A stretch of DNA of 64,000 nt, taken from assembly GCA_033065855.1 (NCBI GenBank), contig JAVXUO010001335.1:281915-345914 (forward strand), given 5' to 3'. Origin of the DNA: Escallonia rubra (Eukaryota > Streptophyta > Magnoliopsida > Escalloniales > Escalloniaceae). Under the pieces are notes generated by a model, which saw only the letters and a list, made by a program, of their open reading frames with translations, searched no databases and was not told where the DNA came from. The position numbers were made by a program, and so were the translations under genes. The first letter of the stretch is position 1; every line of letters starts with the position of its first letter. Shown here in pieces: positions 9,676 through 23,500 of the stretch.

Positions 9676-10035
9676 CCCTTGGTCGTCCCGTCCTCGATCG
9701 CCTCCACAAATGCAACCGTACGACCCTCTTCCACGATCGCCTCCTTCCCTTCCCTGATCCCGGCCAGGCTGCTCAGCACCGCCATCGCCTTCTATGCCAG
9801 CCCGGTCCCCCACTCCTCCACCATAGCCACCAGCGGCCTCACCGCACCGGCGGTCACCGCCCTCTCCTTGTTCACTCTCGCCGAACAAAGCTTGTTCACT
9901 CTCGCCGAACAAAGCTTGTAAAGCGTCATCAAGGCGTCCTTCTTGCCTCTCACCGACCCACTGATCATCAAAGCAACCAACGGCGGTATCGCTCCACAGG
10001 CCCCGATCGAAGCCTTGTGTTTTTGGAGGGAGGAA
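9676..10035 (-). pseudogene. Captured armadillo-repeat fragment (PUB/ARM-like)
   Basis: On the minus strand the fragment reads GACGAIPPLVALMISGS, RGKKDALMTLYKLCSARVNK, ERAVTAGAVRPLVAMVEEWG, then KAMAVLSSLAGIREGKEAIV and VEAIEDGTTKG. These are typical plant ARM repeats. A TAG at 9794-9792 replaces the expected Glu codon before KAMAV. A 24-bp tandem duplication at about 9870-9917 repeats the residues NKLCSARV in frame. Beyond 9676 the sequence switches to the opposing fragment. It is a transduplicated piece inside the Pack-MULE, not a working gene. Confidence 0.75.
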
Positions 10036-10537
10036 TTGGTTTCTGCCCACCTGAAATGAGGGTTTCTGGCTGGTGACGGGTAGAGGAAGGGAAAGGTCCT
10101 TTGTGCCCCTCGTGTGGGGTCCACAAACGGACATTTTTTGACGGAAGTTGAGAAAATGACCAATATGGCAAACGGCGTAATGTTTAAGGACTAAAATAGA
10201 TAATTTTTTTGTTTAAGGACTAATGTGACAAAACGCGTATAGTACAGGGACCACCGGGGTTGTTTCCTCAAGGTTATATTATGTTGTGATAAAACAAGTA
10301 TCATTCATGAGAAAGTATCATTAGATGCATTTAGCAGTTATAAGAACTATAACTTGGCAACAAATAGTAGTCATAGAAGATGTAGAAAATATTCAACACT
10401 CGGAATATAAGGACACGTTATCTTAATCAATTGTGCGTTCTCATTAATAGCAGCTTGCAAGAATGAAAAAAACACATATATACCAAAATATTGGTAGGTC
10501 GTTATCTTAATCAATTTACCAAAAAATAATTCAATAA

Positions 10538-10942
10538 TTAACCTTCCGTACACGGTTGGTCGTCAAAAAAGTTCAAGATAAGACTCTCATCTAAGGCTAG
10601 AGCATCAAGATCGGGAATAGGTCCGGGAACCTCAACTTCCCAAATCCATGGCGTTGGACTTGAAAATTCTGTATCCTCTGTCTTATTCTCCCTCCTCCTT
10701 TCCTCGATCCACTGCAGTTTCGGACTCGGATTTTGAACGTCCGAGGAACGATTTTCTTCTACGTCCCGAGAAGAACTTTGCGCCACAATTTTCGTCACAA
10801 CTTTGGTCCTCGGTTTCTTCGCAATCGGTTGCGACAAGAAACTAGCGAGAGGAGGGTGGTGGAGAGACTTGTTCTCGCGGCCGGAACTCTTTGCGTTCGG
10901 CTTTGGGGGTCTACCCCTACCCCGGCCAGACGGACGTGCCAT
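10538..10942 (-). CDS. Unrecognised 134-codon ORF with AT-hook-like N-terminus
   Basis: An ATG at 10942 opens MARPSGRGRGRPPKPNAK, containing the GRGRPPK core of an AT-hook. It is followed by a basic, Ser/Pro-rich region and an acidic C-terminus (DLDALALDESLILNFFDD). I do not recognise the product. The start resembles the first residues of some plant LINE ORF1/gag-like proteins, so a retrotransposon remnant is possible. No LINE ORF2 or poly(A) tail is seen beside it. Confidence 0.3.
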   Translation of the reverse strand: MARPSGRGRGRPPKPNAKSSGRENKSLHHPPLASFLSQPIAKKPRTKVVTKIVAQSSSRDVEENRSSDVQNPSPKLQWIEERRRENKTEDTEFSSPTPWIWEVEVPGPIPDLDALALDESLILNFFDDQPCTEG

Positions 10943-11555
10943 GAAACCACTACTGTGACGAAGCTAAAACTACAGATCCAAAACGTGAGTACGTATTGGC
11001 CTTGGTAGAATGCTTGAACGTTCTCACTAATCCTAGATATCTAGTGTCTTTTTAAGTCTTGTAAGGCACATAATCCTAATCACTGTGAGAAACATATGAG
11101 ATCCTAATATAGAATGTTAAAACACGCGTAATCCCAAGACTTGTAAGGACCTTGGGAAACAGAGTCCCAATCACAAAAGGAAGGAAACAGAGTCCCAAAT
11201 CACAATGCATAAGCAACAACAGAAGATGGATCAACTACTACTACCACTTTCTAGGGGTCTACGACTGGTAGTAAGAAGAAAAAAAATTCTTCGCCATATA
11301 GAAGCTTCCCGAAGAACGTTGTGAAGATTAACGATATTAATTCAAGCCCCAGTACTAGTACAGAGGGAATACCAAACTATCAGCAACTGATGAATTAATG
11401 CTATATGCATACAACCTGAACTTTGGTGCAAAAATCGAGCACAGATGAGCTGAATATGGCATAATACAAGGTTCAGGATTCATAAACAATTGAGTAAGAT
11501 ATAACACACGTTTACAAAGGAAGGCTGCGACTGAAGTGTGTAATGCTGCATGTCA
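10943..11555. other. Intergenic and LPAT2 3' region
   Basis: No gene seen. The part nearest 11555 should contain the 3' UTR of the LPAT2 gene. The direct repeat CCCAA(A)TCACAA-AGAGTCCC occurs near 11165-11205. Confidence 0.5.
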
Positions 11556-14500
11556 TCACTGCTGTTTATCCTGTCCTGTTCTTGAAGGCTCTCCCCCGTT
11601 CTTGGGCTTCGACGGGACGACCTTGGCAGGGGTTGAGCGCTCTGACTGAGAGAACTGGATCAAAATCTGCATGAGTATCGTGACCACGGCCAGGCCAGCT
11701 GCCGAGAATGCGATGCCCTTCCATGAAGATAAAAGTGAAGACCACTGGAAGAATTTTAAGGCTCCAAAAACAAGCAAACACGCCCAAGAGGTGACCACCT
11801 GAGGTCAGATAAGCACACAATTAGTTGAAAGAACCGTGACTTTAAAGGACGGCTGATATAATAGAACAACAATCTTACCACAAGGGACTTCAAAGGCCGA
11901 CCAGTATCTTGCAACTCTTGGTCACCAAAGGTGTCCTCGGCTATGTGCTTGTCCAATAACTTATCCTGGTAAGCATACCGCAAGAACACGCCATATGAAG
12001 TCGGGCAAAAATTACAATAAAAGGCAACCCAATATTCATACTAAATATCACAGTTGTCCAACAGTGTAAGGTTACAATTTAAGTTGTACTCATTTCATCT
12101 CGAGTTGAGTCAAACAGTGAGAACCTTAGTTGCACAAAGCGGGGGCGGGGGCCGGAGCGGGAACGGGGTGGGGGAGCGTAAGCACCAAGAAGAATCTGAG
12201 GTTGTGAGCGGCTTGAATAAATAAATGCGTAAAGAGTATTATCATTTGTTTAGTATAGTTTACATGGCCAGCAACAACAGACAAGAAGGCTTTAAGGACT
12301 TGAAGGAAGAGAGAAACAACTTGTTCCATGCATCTCTATCCAGCTAACAGGATCGAGTTCCCATATTAGCTTGGGACGAGATCCCATGGAGCTCCTAACT
12401 TGGGATCGCAAAAGCGAGTTTTCGAGAGAGAAACGTCACCATATTAGGAGTTTCCTGCAACTAAGGTGAGAACCATTTATTTCCTTGTTCATCTCAAGCC
12501 ATGAATATGACAATGGTGGCCTAAAAGTTTGCCGTGATAGAGGTAATGGAGGCATGATGACCACACCTGAACACATCACTAAGGGAAGGAGTAATTGATT
12601 TGTATTCTCACTATGGAGAGTGGAGCCAGGTTTTGCAAAAACACACCAAAAAGGGAAGAGATATGTTGTAAGGCAGAGAAATAACGACAAACGAATAATC
12701 ACGCACGGGGAACATGCATTTACACACACAGTTGAACCGTTAAATTAAATTTAAATTATAACTAGAGAAAATCATTCAATTAACCAACTTTTTTCCGTGT
12801 TAAACTGTTAATAGATCCATCACTTAATACATAACGACTATTGATAAACAGACCTCCATCAAAGAGATTAAAATCGTGGAAACATTATGTTTACAGAATT
12901 TTTATGTGAAAAGGTTAATCATCCAGCTGCATATTTATACATGTCCAACCATTACAGTTCTGGAAGTATTAATAAGAGCTGTGAAAACACTTCTTTGTTT
13001 TCTGTGAAGTAGAAATCGAATAAACACTTGATATATAACAGGTTTTCTTCTGTAATCTATAGGCCAACTTTGAAAAACAAAAAGGCAAAGCTTGAAATAG
13101 ACGAATGAATGGTGAGATGCTTATTAAACAAACAAAGAGAAGTCGTCAAGTAGGTACCTTGGCTACAAAGATGTCTTTGCACCATTGTGCAACAGAATCA
13201 TCTGTTTCTGGCAAATCCTTCATCAAGTGCCGCTTGAGGTGGACGTGCACCTGCAAAACTATAAACACTTAAACTAAGAAAATAAAAAGTGCATCTTGCT
13301 ATTGTAATCAACTTCCAGACTTCCATATGCAACCTTTTGAATTGACATAAAATAATTCAATTTGGTTGCATGTACACTGGAGATATCATCAAATATCGCA
13401 GTACTTCACGAATGGGAATCCCAAATTCCAAGGTATGCCATTTAGCTGGCATGCTTAGTTTTCCATTCCATTTTTTCTTTTTTATTGTTAAAGCAACGAT
13501 ATAAATGTTGGCCTCATTCTCTAACATATTAAGCTTTAGAGCAGGTGATAAAATAGTATTAGAGCTCACCATTGCTCAAGGTCTTAGGTTTGATTTTTTT
13601 TTCCGCTTGCATTTGGCCGCTCTCATACATGTATCATGAAAACTATTTTGTTTGTGCACTTTACAACGGTGCACCTGGAATCAGGGGCTTGCACACGAGA
13701 GGGAGTGTTAGGCCCATCCTCTAACAGCTTAAGGTTTTAGAGCAAATGATAACCTAATACCTTTTTTAAATGTATACTTCCTTCACTGAGCATTGCCTCC
13801 CATGCTCAACTTCATCAAACGCCATTACGCGTTGTCATGTTATATGTCTTCTAAATAAGAATAACAAGTCCCTAGCATATCATATGGATGGAAAAGTTAG
13901 TATACAAAATAGCACAGTTTTTTGAACAGAGTGAGCCCTGTCACGTGTCAACAGAATCTGGTACTGCAGGGAAAAGAGCAGAGAGACTGCAATCCCTGAT
14001 CCCGCCCTAAGCTCAGGGCATGACCACGCTTCACATCCATCTTTCTCTTAACTTTTCCAATTCTTAAGAAGAACTATAAAATGCCTCCAATAATCTGAAG
14101 CCACAGCGAGGAAATTTTTTTAACCCTCATCGAGCTCTTGAAATAATCTGCACAACTATGTTACTCTGATGGGATACAAGCGTATACAACTACGTTTGTC
14201 CAAACTCAAACAACACTAAAAAATTTCACCAAAAATGACCTCAATGTGAAACAACATAAGAGGAACTTTAAAAATCTCATTCAAATGCTACAAAACATTG
14301 CCATTAACCAAGATTAACATCTTATGTATGCTTACCACAGAATGTTGCCCCTTGAAAATTCTTAGCATCGTAGGCGCAGGAGAACTTTTGGGAATAGCAA
14401 CTGTTACATCGTAAATGGCTGGAACAAATGAGCGCATATGACTTACTGCTGTAACAAACCCCTGAAGAAACAGATTAATTCAAGTACACTTCAGCCAAGA

Positions 14501-17500
14501 TAGATGGCAGTGCATAAAACAGATGGAGAACTAGAAATTCAACAATAAAATTATTCAATTCCATCACAGCACTTCATGTATAGGTGTAGCTGTATAATGC
14601 CACTAGTCCAATCTTGCTACAGAAACTTGCAAGGGAAAAAAGTGGAAAGAGAAAACAGCATGACTACATGAGGCTGATGATATTACCCTTTCTTCTGGTG
14701 CAAGCCTATCTTTTTCATTTCTTCTTTTTCTTTGTGCGTTGGGGGGTATGTTTTTCTCTTCTTCTTTTTTTCCTTTTTTTTCTTTTTTCTTTTGGGGGTG
14801 TGGGTGGGGGTGTTGGGGTTTGTTTGGTGGTGGTGGTGGGGGGGGGGGGGCGCTAATGAATTGTCAAGTTACAATCACACAAGCAGCCACCAATATTTTG
14901 TCTCAGGTAAATCAACTGACCTGAAGGAAGCTAAAGAAGGGAGTTGGTGAAACAGATCTGGATTGCGGTAATTTAGAAATCAACAATTTATGGAGAGCCA
15001 TATATTTCGTATAACACACAACAAATAAAAAATCCAATGAGAATTGTAGGATTGTAGCATCCCGATCAATCACTTTTAGTTATTAGGAGATAACTAAAAG
15101 TGATGAACAAAGCCTTTTTATACAACTTATTACGTGGAAGCAAGTAATTAATAGCTTGACACCAAGACCTAAAACATGCTTTTGCTCGAATGAAGAAGAT
15201 CATGACAATGATCATAAGGAACAGTTGAAACGACCTACATGGTCCCAGTTCCACCTAATGCTGAAATGGGAACAGAGATGTATGAAAGCTTCATATGGCA
15301 ACCACCAATATTTTGTCTCAGGTAAATCAACTGACCTGAAGGTAGCTAAAGAAGGGAGTTGGTGAAACAGATCTGGATTGCGGTAATTTAGAAATCAACA
15401 ATTTATGGAGAGCCATATATTTCGTAACACACAACCAATAAAAAATCCAATGAGAATTGTAGGATTGTTGCATCCCTATCGATCACTATTAGTTATTAGG
15501 AGATAACTAAAAGTGACGAACAAAGCCTTTTTATACAACTGATTACATGGAAGCAAGTAAATAATAGCTTGACGCCAAGACCTAAAACATGCTTTTGCTC
15601 GAATGAAGAAGATCATGACAATGATCATAAGGAACAGTTGAAACGACCTACATGGTCCCAGTTCCACCTAATGCTGAAATGGAAACAGAGACGTATGAAA
15701 GCTTCATATGGCAATCATGAATCTTTCTGTATTAGCTAGGCCATCTTTGATTAGGCTCACGATCATGCTCACTTCTGATTGCAGTCTTGCCACTAACAAT
15801 CAGAGCAAACTAAATCTAACAGTATGAAGAAAAGAACACCTTGCTTGCCTGCTCCGTTGCAGTCATAGCGTTCAGCATTTTATTGCTCAAAATCAACAAC
15901 AATCACCTCTGGCAGTACGTAGATGATATACGCAATCTCAGATAGATTTTTCCCCACTTTTAGAGGCTCAAAATGTTCTCCATACATCATGCTGGTATGT
16001 ACACACAATAGCACATTTTGGAGCCTTGCAAATAGCATAGACCATAAGACTTGCAAGCAGAATTTTGATATCCAGCTATCCTTTGCCAGTCAGTTTATAT
16101 TTCACAACTATTTACCACCAATCCCATGAATTTCATATATCTATACCTAGAAAAGTTCTATATTCATTGCTTAATAGGGTAAGAATATGCTATATCGCTC
16201 AAAGTTCAAATTTCACCACCAATCCAAGCCTAGACTAGTAGTCAGGAATCTTATATTATTAAATCTACAGGAGTTCTAAAGTAACTACTTAGTAGCTTAT
16301 GTATCTTGTCTCATCGCTCCAAGTTCACATCTCAAATACTAGGTCAACCTAGCAATAGCAAAAACATTATAAGCATATCCTCCGAGTTGCTTAAAAAGAT
16401 TGGATTTACAGCAGTTGAAGTAAACTGTATCTTTTTGCCACTTCCCCCCTATACATGAGCAACCATTGCTCTAATCAACAAGTCTCATGTATTTAGTTCA
16501 ATCTCACCCAGAAGTCAGGACAGATTCTTTAGACCTCAATAAACAAAGAAAAAAGAAAAATCAGCGAGAATTGCACAAGGTCCATACTAGCATAAGGTAG
16601 TCTATACTGAAACTAATGAAGGCTAGCAGCAAAAATCCATTACCAAACTAGCCAGAAAAAGGAATTAAAATGTGAAGCAAGCAAATTAAAATGGATAAAA
16701 AACTTTTTTTTATCTGCAACAAATTTCTAACCTTAGTTCGTGGAATTAAAACATTTCTAGGAACAGGCAACCCCATTGAAGATGCATATTCTTGAGCCGC
16801 TAGAAGTTTGGCTTGTGTAAACCTAGTTCCCTCCACGAAAAGTGCTAACCAAAAGGGCTGAGGGAAATCACTTAGGCGTTGAAGACCTGACTGCAGGTAG
16901 GATCGACAAAAATGGAAGTAAGCTCAATCAGATATTAACAAAAATAAAACATCTACAAGAAAACAGCTGGAGAAAAAGCGCAAGGGTGATAGAAAAGGGG
17001 ATTTTGGGTGGGGGGGTGGGGGTTGGCGTTGTTACACTGGGGCATAGACATGTCAAAGACAACCATACCTTCAATGTGCTTTCATCCTTGGCCCAGTTCC
17101 TTTCAAGAAACAGGTACTCAGAAAACCACATTGACCAGCCTATGACCTGCGTAAAATGCATACAACTTTATCTTTTCCACATATATATAAAACACAGGTG
17201 TGCAAGGCCAAAAGAACAACGATGGAGTTAACATTTGTAGAAGAACACAATTCGAAGACAAAAACCATGAAAAAGTAGGTCACTTCACACCTAGTCAAGA
17301 GATTTCAAATGAACTTCTTTCAAGTACACCCAAAAGGAAGGCAAAGAAGGAGTTTCTAAAATGACCTCACATTCCTATGTTCCAGTATATAGTATGCCAA
17401 CAGGGAACAGGTTCCGCCACCCGTCTCTGGCTAAGATTTTTGTCCCCTTCCTGTCCCCGAAATAAATATCCTCTTCTTTTAGATTTGCTGAGAAAAATGG

Positions 17501-20500
17501 GAAAGTTGCATGCTACTTAAGAGTTTCTGAGAAAAGTCATGCTGTATGTAGATTCACCCTGCCCACAGCACCCCCTCCCCCACCCAACCAAACCCTGTGA
17601 AAGAAAGGAAAGATAGTCCAACTTCTCGTTTGATCTTCTGTACATGCCACGCCTTGTCTCTTCTGATTATCATCGAAATCTTCCCTTGTGCCGAGAACTG
17701 CAAAGGAATCTTTTGAGCCCCTTACATGGCATTCCAAGGAATGAATTATAAAGAGTAGTTCAGAAGCTGAAGACTTTCCACCTACCTTAGGATAGTTGAT
17801 GCATAGCATAAAGCACACTGCAGACATATTAGTAAGTGACGACTAACAAATTTATCCAATTTCAGCCAGTATTACGAAATATAGGAATATGCCATTTGCA
17901 ATGCCTAAACCTGAATAGTCACATCTAAATGATTTGCAACTTTTAAGAAACTTACTGGAAGTAGTTTTGATGACTTCTTCATCACAGCTAAAGAACTACC
18001 AAGGCAACCTGATCGCTGTAACAGAAAGATCCAGTTATCATTTAGCACAAGACAGACATATAACAACAATTACAACAAAAATCAATTGCACCAGAGAGTC
18101 ATTTATTTAAACATTACCTATACCTAAGCATCAGTATAACTCTCTGTTTATGTTTTAAACTATCGTGTGCCCACTACATACATTATGTTACACCAGACTG
18201 CAATTTACAGTGTAAACATGTATATCCACGTGGTTGAACAAGTGTATAAGATAATACAATAAGCACCTGAGCCAAAATCCATCCAACAAGCCAATCAATG
18301 TCACTTTTGTGGTTACAAATGACAAGTGCATGTTCTTTACCTGAAAAATACCAGCACAAGCTCAAATTGTAGCACAAAACAATGTTTACTTTCAACGTCC
18401 CAACAAAAGGAAGAAAGAAAAAACTTTATTCCCAACGAAGAGATTTTGGCCATACCCAGCATTTTAAATGTTTCCGGATCCGTATAAAGCTGGATCTGCA
18501 GAGAGAAACATTACACCTTATAAGTTCGTAGATAATCAATTTATCAAACAGTAGATAATCAAGAATCTCAGAAAAAGAAAAAGAAATCCAGTCATAAGTC
18601 ACTTTATCATACATCAAAGAACTGACAGCTAACAGAAGAGCTCATTTTCAAAAGTAAAAGGGTGATCAAAATAGATGAAGAAAGATAATCGATAAGACAG
18701 GATAGAAGAAACAAAATAAAAAACACTAGTATCAGCTTCCCACAGAATTATTGCTAGAAGGAACCAAAGCGTAGGATCCACTAGGTAAGAGAGACAAAAA
18801 ATTTATATTACTACCCCTGTTCTATGACATATCCATGTTTGGCATGGGCATTAGAGAACGAATAACATGTCATATAGAAAATTACAACCAACCATTATTG
18901 TAAAGGTAAATGTCATCCCTTCACATGGACTAGGCTTTCATTTCCATCCAGAGGTTAATAATGCTACTCCAAGTCAGTGTTTGGCGCGCAGGATTATTCA
19001 GTCGAAATAGGACAAGATAAGCCAAGATACATATCCCGTTGGGGATATGCTTGGCTAATCAGGTTTTAGATGGAATGAGAGATTGCATTGTGTTAAAATT
19101 AGGGGTCCAAAATGGAAGCTAGCTTGAAGGTAACTAGGCACTCATTTATTTAAATATTTGTCAAGAATACTTCTTTTAGCTACGAATTATGCATATGTAG
19201 TCTCACCCGGAAGCCATGGCTAGCTTAATAAACCATGCTTCCCGTATTATCAATTTGGACCTTTATTTGGCAAAGATCGAGCTACCAAGAAAGCAGCCGA
19301 AACTCCGGATGATGCAGTAGAAGGTCTAGATCGCAGATATTGTACTATTGTGGTTTGGATGACATGGCTAACGTGTCTACATCTATGATTCGAATCAACT
19401 GCATCAAAGCCAGCCAAAGGAAAAAGACTTGAGGTAGCATGATAGATGGTTTTTGCCAGTGGGTTGCAGTCTTGGAACATACAAATGCTAGCAGAAAGAA
19501 TTAGTGATGGTAAAGACGCATCCAACGACCGAAAGAAAGATTACAAGGAGCTTACAAAAATTGAATTTTCGTTTGATGTTGATCGTTGTGGCACAAAGAG
19601 TCGTTGCTAAGCAAGAAATGTGGATCTCTTTTTTAGCCTTCTTGGATGATTCTAAAGCATCAGATGCTAACATCCTACTTAATCCCGATATTTAGTGTCT
19701 TTGACAATCACTTTTCCACCGGTTATTAGTTGCCGTTAATGGACTAGCCATCATCGCTAGTATAATGGACTTGTAGTTCTATATATTTTGCACAAATCTT
19801 ACGAATGGTTGGTTTCTAGTTCTATAGATGAGATGTAATGACGAATTATTTATGTTTAAGCTTATAAATTGTAGGTTTTTATTTTTGTGATTGGGCACAA
19901 TTTTTTTTAGCACGGTCGTGCTTGGATTATTCATGTTATCCAAAATGGGATTCTATGGGGAAAAAATGGTAGAAAATAGACTTACACTTCTGTTTATATC
20001 GTTATCCGGCTAAATCCCCAAACACAGGCAATATGATATAACTACTTATCCAGCATGTACTTCTATATTGGTCCAAACAATGGCAGGATTTATAATTTAT
20101 CCGGCCTTATCCGACAGTATGTTATCTTTCTAAATCCAACTAAATAATCCTGCGAACGCGCCAAACAAGCCTAACAGTTAAAAATCCAGCCCGAAACCAA
20201 CGGCCGATGAGGAAGGCACACAAGGTGGTATTTCCAATCGTAAGGCTCAACTTGACAGAAGTTGGACCTCGTACTCTGAAAGCACCTCACGAGATAGGCA
20301 CCTCGCGTATTGATAGACAATCCTCCTTGAGTTGGCCTAATACATGGATAGATTATTTGGGCGACCCCAAGTTAAAGTAACTGCTATGGTACCGAGACCA
20401 ATCAACCCACTCAAACAACATGTTGCATCACAACCTGCTCTCAAACCTTTAGCTGATACGATATAGGGTAGACTTGAATTCAAAACCTTCCAAAGTCAAA

Positions 20501-23500
20501 GTTCTAATACTATACTTCTTAAGCTATAAGCTCAAAAGCTTAAAAGTCGTAATAGTATGAACAAAATTGTTCATTTTGGTTCCTAAGCAGGATCATGTTT
20601 TCACTTGGTCCTTTCATGTTGCCTCTCCCCCACCCCCAATTCCTAGCCCAACCCATGAAAGGCCTCAAGAGCAAAATCGTGATAGGCCACTTTCTTGCAT
20701 TCTCTTCACGTGGTTGAGATGTAACTAACCAATCAAGATAGATCCAATTAACAGGTTTCCATCATCTTCCAAAAAAGAACTCCAAGAAACTCAAGCGTTA
20801 AACGATCTCCTAACTTTACACCAGGTATAGAACATATAACTTGTGTTCTTCTAATTATTGGTGGTGGTGCATGTCTGAGGGTGATATACTGATTCATTCG
20901 TTTCAATAGTCCATGGTAATAAGCTATTTTAGTGCTCACACATACTTCCTCATGTCACCTATGTTATATGGACTCGGTGTCGGTGTCCAGATCGGACACG
21001 TGTCCGAGTGTCGGACTCGCCAATTACAGGACATGGGGACACGGATCCGATCTTGGACACGGACATGGGGACACGGATAGAATATTTATTTTCAAATAGT
21101 ACTTTAAATGAGATTAGTACATACCATATGGGTGGATATGATATCATGAAAAGTAGCTTGCATTCTGATGTAGAAAGAAGAGAAAAGGATAAGATGTGAA
21201 GGTCATTTATAATTACCCACATGCCTATCCACAAGTCACGAGGTATGTTATCCCTCTCTCCGATTGTCCTTCTTTTCTCTCTCTCTCTCCCCCCTTACCA
21301 GCCTCGAGGTATGTTCTCTCTGTCACACTCTCTCTCTCCCCCCTACCAGATCTGGCTTACCCCCTCTCTTTCAACTTAATCTTCCATCATCCATGGCTTA
21401 CCCCCTCTCTTTCTCTCTCCTACCAGATCTGGACTCCTTCCTCCTCCTTAGACCTTCATCTTCCATCATCCATGGCGACAGATTTCCAGATATGCCTCTC
21501 CAATCGGCAACGTGGCGTGTCCATCCGACAAATGTCGTGTCCGGTACGGATCCCGTACCCGGATCAGTGTTGTGTCGCGTGGACACGATATTTTAACCCA
21601 AACTGCCGAGTCCATATAACATAGCCTGTCGCAAAAGACCTTGCAAACCATGGCATGGGCCTTTGGAAGCCCTAAGGTCCCTACTACAGATAGGCAACCA
21701 AGCAACGGGTGCATACATTGGTTCTAGCCCGAACTCTGCCTTGGAGGGGTTTAGTCATAATACAGGACACGGTAGCTTCGCGCCATTAGCTTTTCAACCA
21801 TTCAACCTTACTAGCACAACAGTTAATCTCGCTTACTGTAAAGATGTCCTCGAGTGCTTCATAGTGATATGCCACTTTCTTGCATGCTTTTTACTTGATT
21901 GAGACATAACCATCTACATTCAGGGATTGAAGGTAATAGTTCCTCTTTTGCCAACCGAACCCTTCCACTTAACTGGTCGCAGAGGTAGGCAATGAGGCCT
22001 CTTCGTACTTACTATACGTAAGCTCTAAGAGATATTACGAGAGTTCGCCCCAGCGGCGTACTAATTGCCGCGATAGGGTTTCTATTAACCTATGTTACAT
22101 GGACTCGACAGTTTGGGTCAAAATATCGTGTCCACACGACACGACACGGATCCGGGTATGGGATACGTACCGGACACGCCATTTGCATGACGGACACGCC
22201 ACGTCACCGATTGGAGAGGCATTCTCGCCATGGATGATGGAAGATGAAGGTCTAAGGAGGAAGAAGGAGTCCAGATCTGGTAGGAGAGACAAAGAGGGGG
22301 AAAGAGAGAGAGAGAGAGAGAGAAGCCATGGATGATGGAAGATTAAGTTGGAGGAAGAAGAAGATGAAGAGACCAAATGTGGAGGGGGAGAGAGAGAGAG
22401 AGAGAGAGTGACAGAGAGAACATACCTCGAGGCTGGTAGGGGGGGAGAGAGAGAGAGAAACATACCTCGAGGTTGGTAGGGGGAGAGTTAGAGGGGGAGG
22501 GAGGGAGAGAGAGAGAGAGATAGAGAGAAGAGGGATAGACAGAGAGAGAGATAACGTACCTCGTGACTTGTGGATAGGCATGTGGGTCATAATAAATGAC
22601 CTTCACATCTTATCCTTTTCTATTCTTTCCACATCAGAATACAAGCTACTTTTCATAATATCATATCCACCCCTATGGTATGTCCTAATCTCATTTAAAG
22701 TACTATTTGAAAATAAATATTGTATGTGTCCCGTGTCCGTGTCCAAGATCAGATCCGTGTCCCTTGTGTCCTGTAATTTCAGAAATTGGCGAGTCTGACA
22801 CTCGGACACGTGTCCGATCCGGACACCGACACCGAGTCCATGTAACATAGTTATTAACCAATCAAGATAGACTTTGAAAATACAATAGATACTCCGTCTT
22901 CGAAAAAGGTCCTCTAAGAAACTAAACCACCAGATCTCCTACCTTACTCCAGGAACAGGACATTATTCTCGTTCTTATTATTATTGGTGGTGGTAGTCAT
23001 GATGAATGTGGAGAGTGCTTACATGAATTCATTCATTTCAATCAGCGGTCAATATCAATGAACCTTACTAGTTCAGAAAGGAACATCACTTGCGTGAACT
23101 GGCATATTGCGATACAACAATTAAGAGAAATTAATAGTTCTTCATTGTACACAAACGGATAAAAATAACACCAAGTCTACAGGCTTTAGCAAAAACAAGA
23201 GCAAAAATTCAACCAAACGAAACCGAATCATCACTACCTTCACTCCAGCCCACCAATCGATGAGCCAAACAAGCTCCAGCCACAGCAGCTCAGCCACCAC
23301 TCTGTTAATCCTTCTGTACGTGTTCTTCGAAAATGGCCGCACGAGCACAAAAAAAATCGCCTAAAGCAAACAAGAAAAAATGCTCACGCACATAAGAAAA
23401 ACCCACTCACTCACAACGAAAGAAAGTTACTAATTATTAACCTAATTACACGAATCAGCACAGTTAAATATTTAAACACTCCACCCGTTTCATCACATTC

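Larger units (their letters stand above)
9122..10269. mobile_element. Pack-MULE carrying two armadillo-repeat gene fragments
   Basis: Terminal inverted repeats of about 170 bp start GAGGAAACAAC and include GGTGGTCCCTG, ATACGCGTTTTG, TTTGCCATATTGGTC and CCACACGAGGGGCACAAAGGA. The element is flanked by a perfect 9-bp TSD, AAGGTTATA (9113-9121 and 10270-10278), the hallmark of Mutator-type transposition. The interior is GC-rich coding-like sequence made of two gene fragments in opposite orientations that meet near 9675. There is no transposase, so it is non-autonomous. Confidence 0.92.

Noticed and set aside
19250..19695. Short ORFs inside the putative element in LPAT2 intron 2
   Set aside because: No transposase motif recognisable and no start/stop consistency on either strand.
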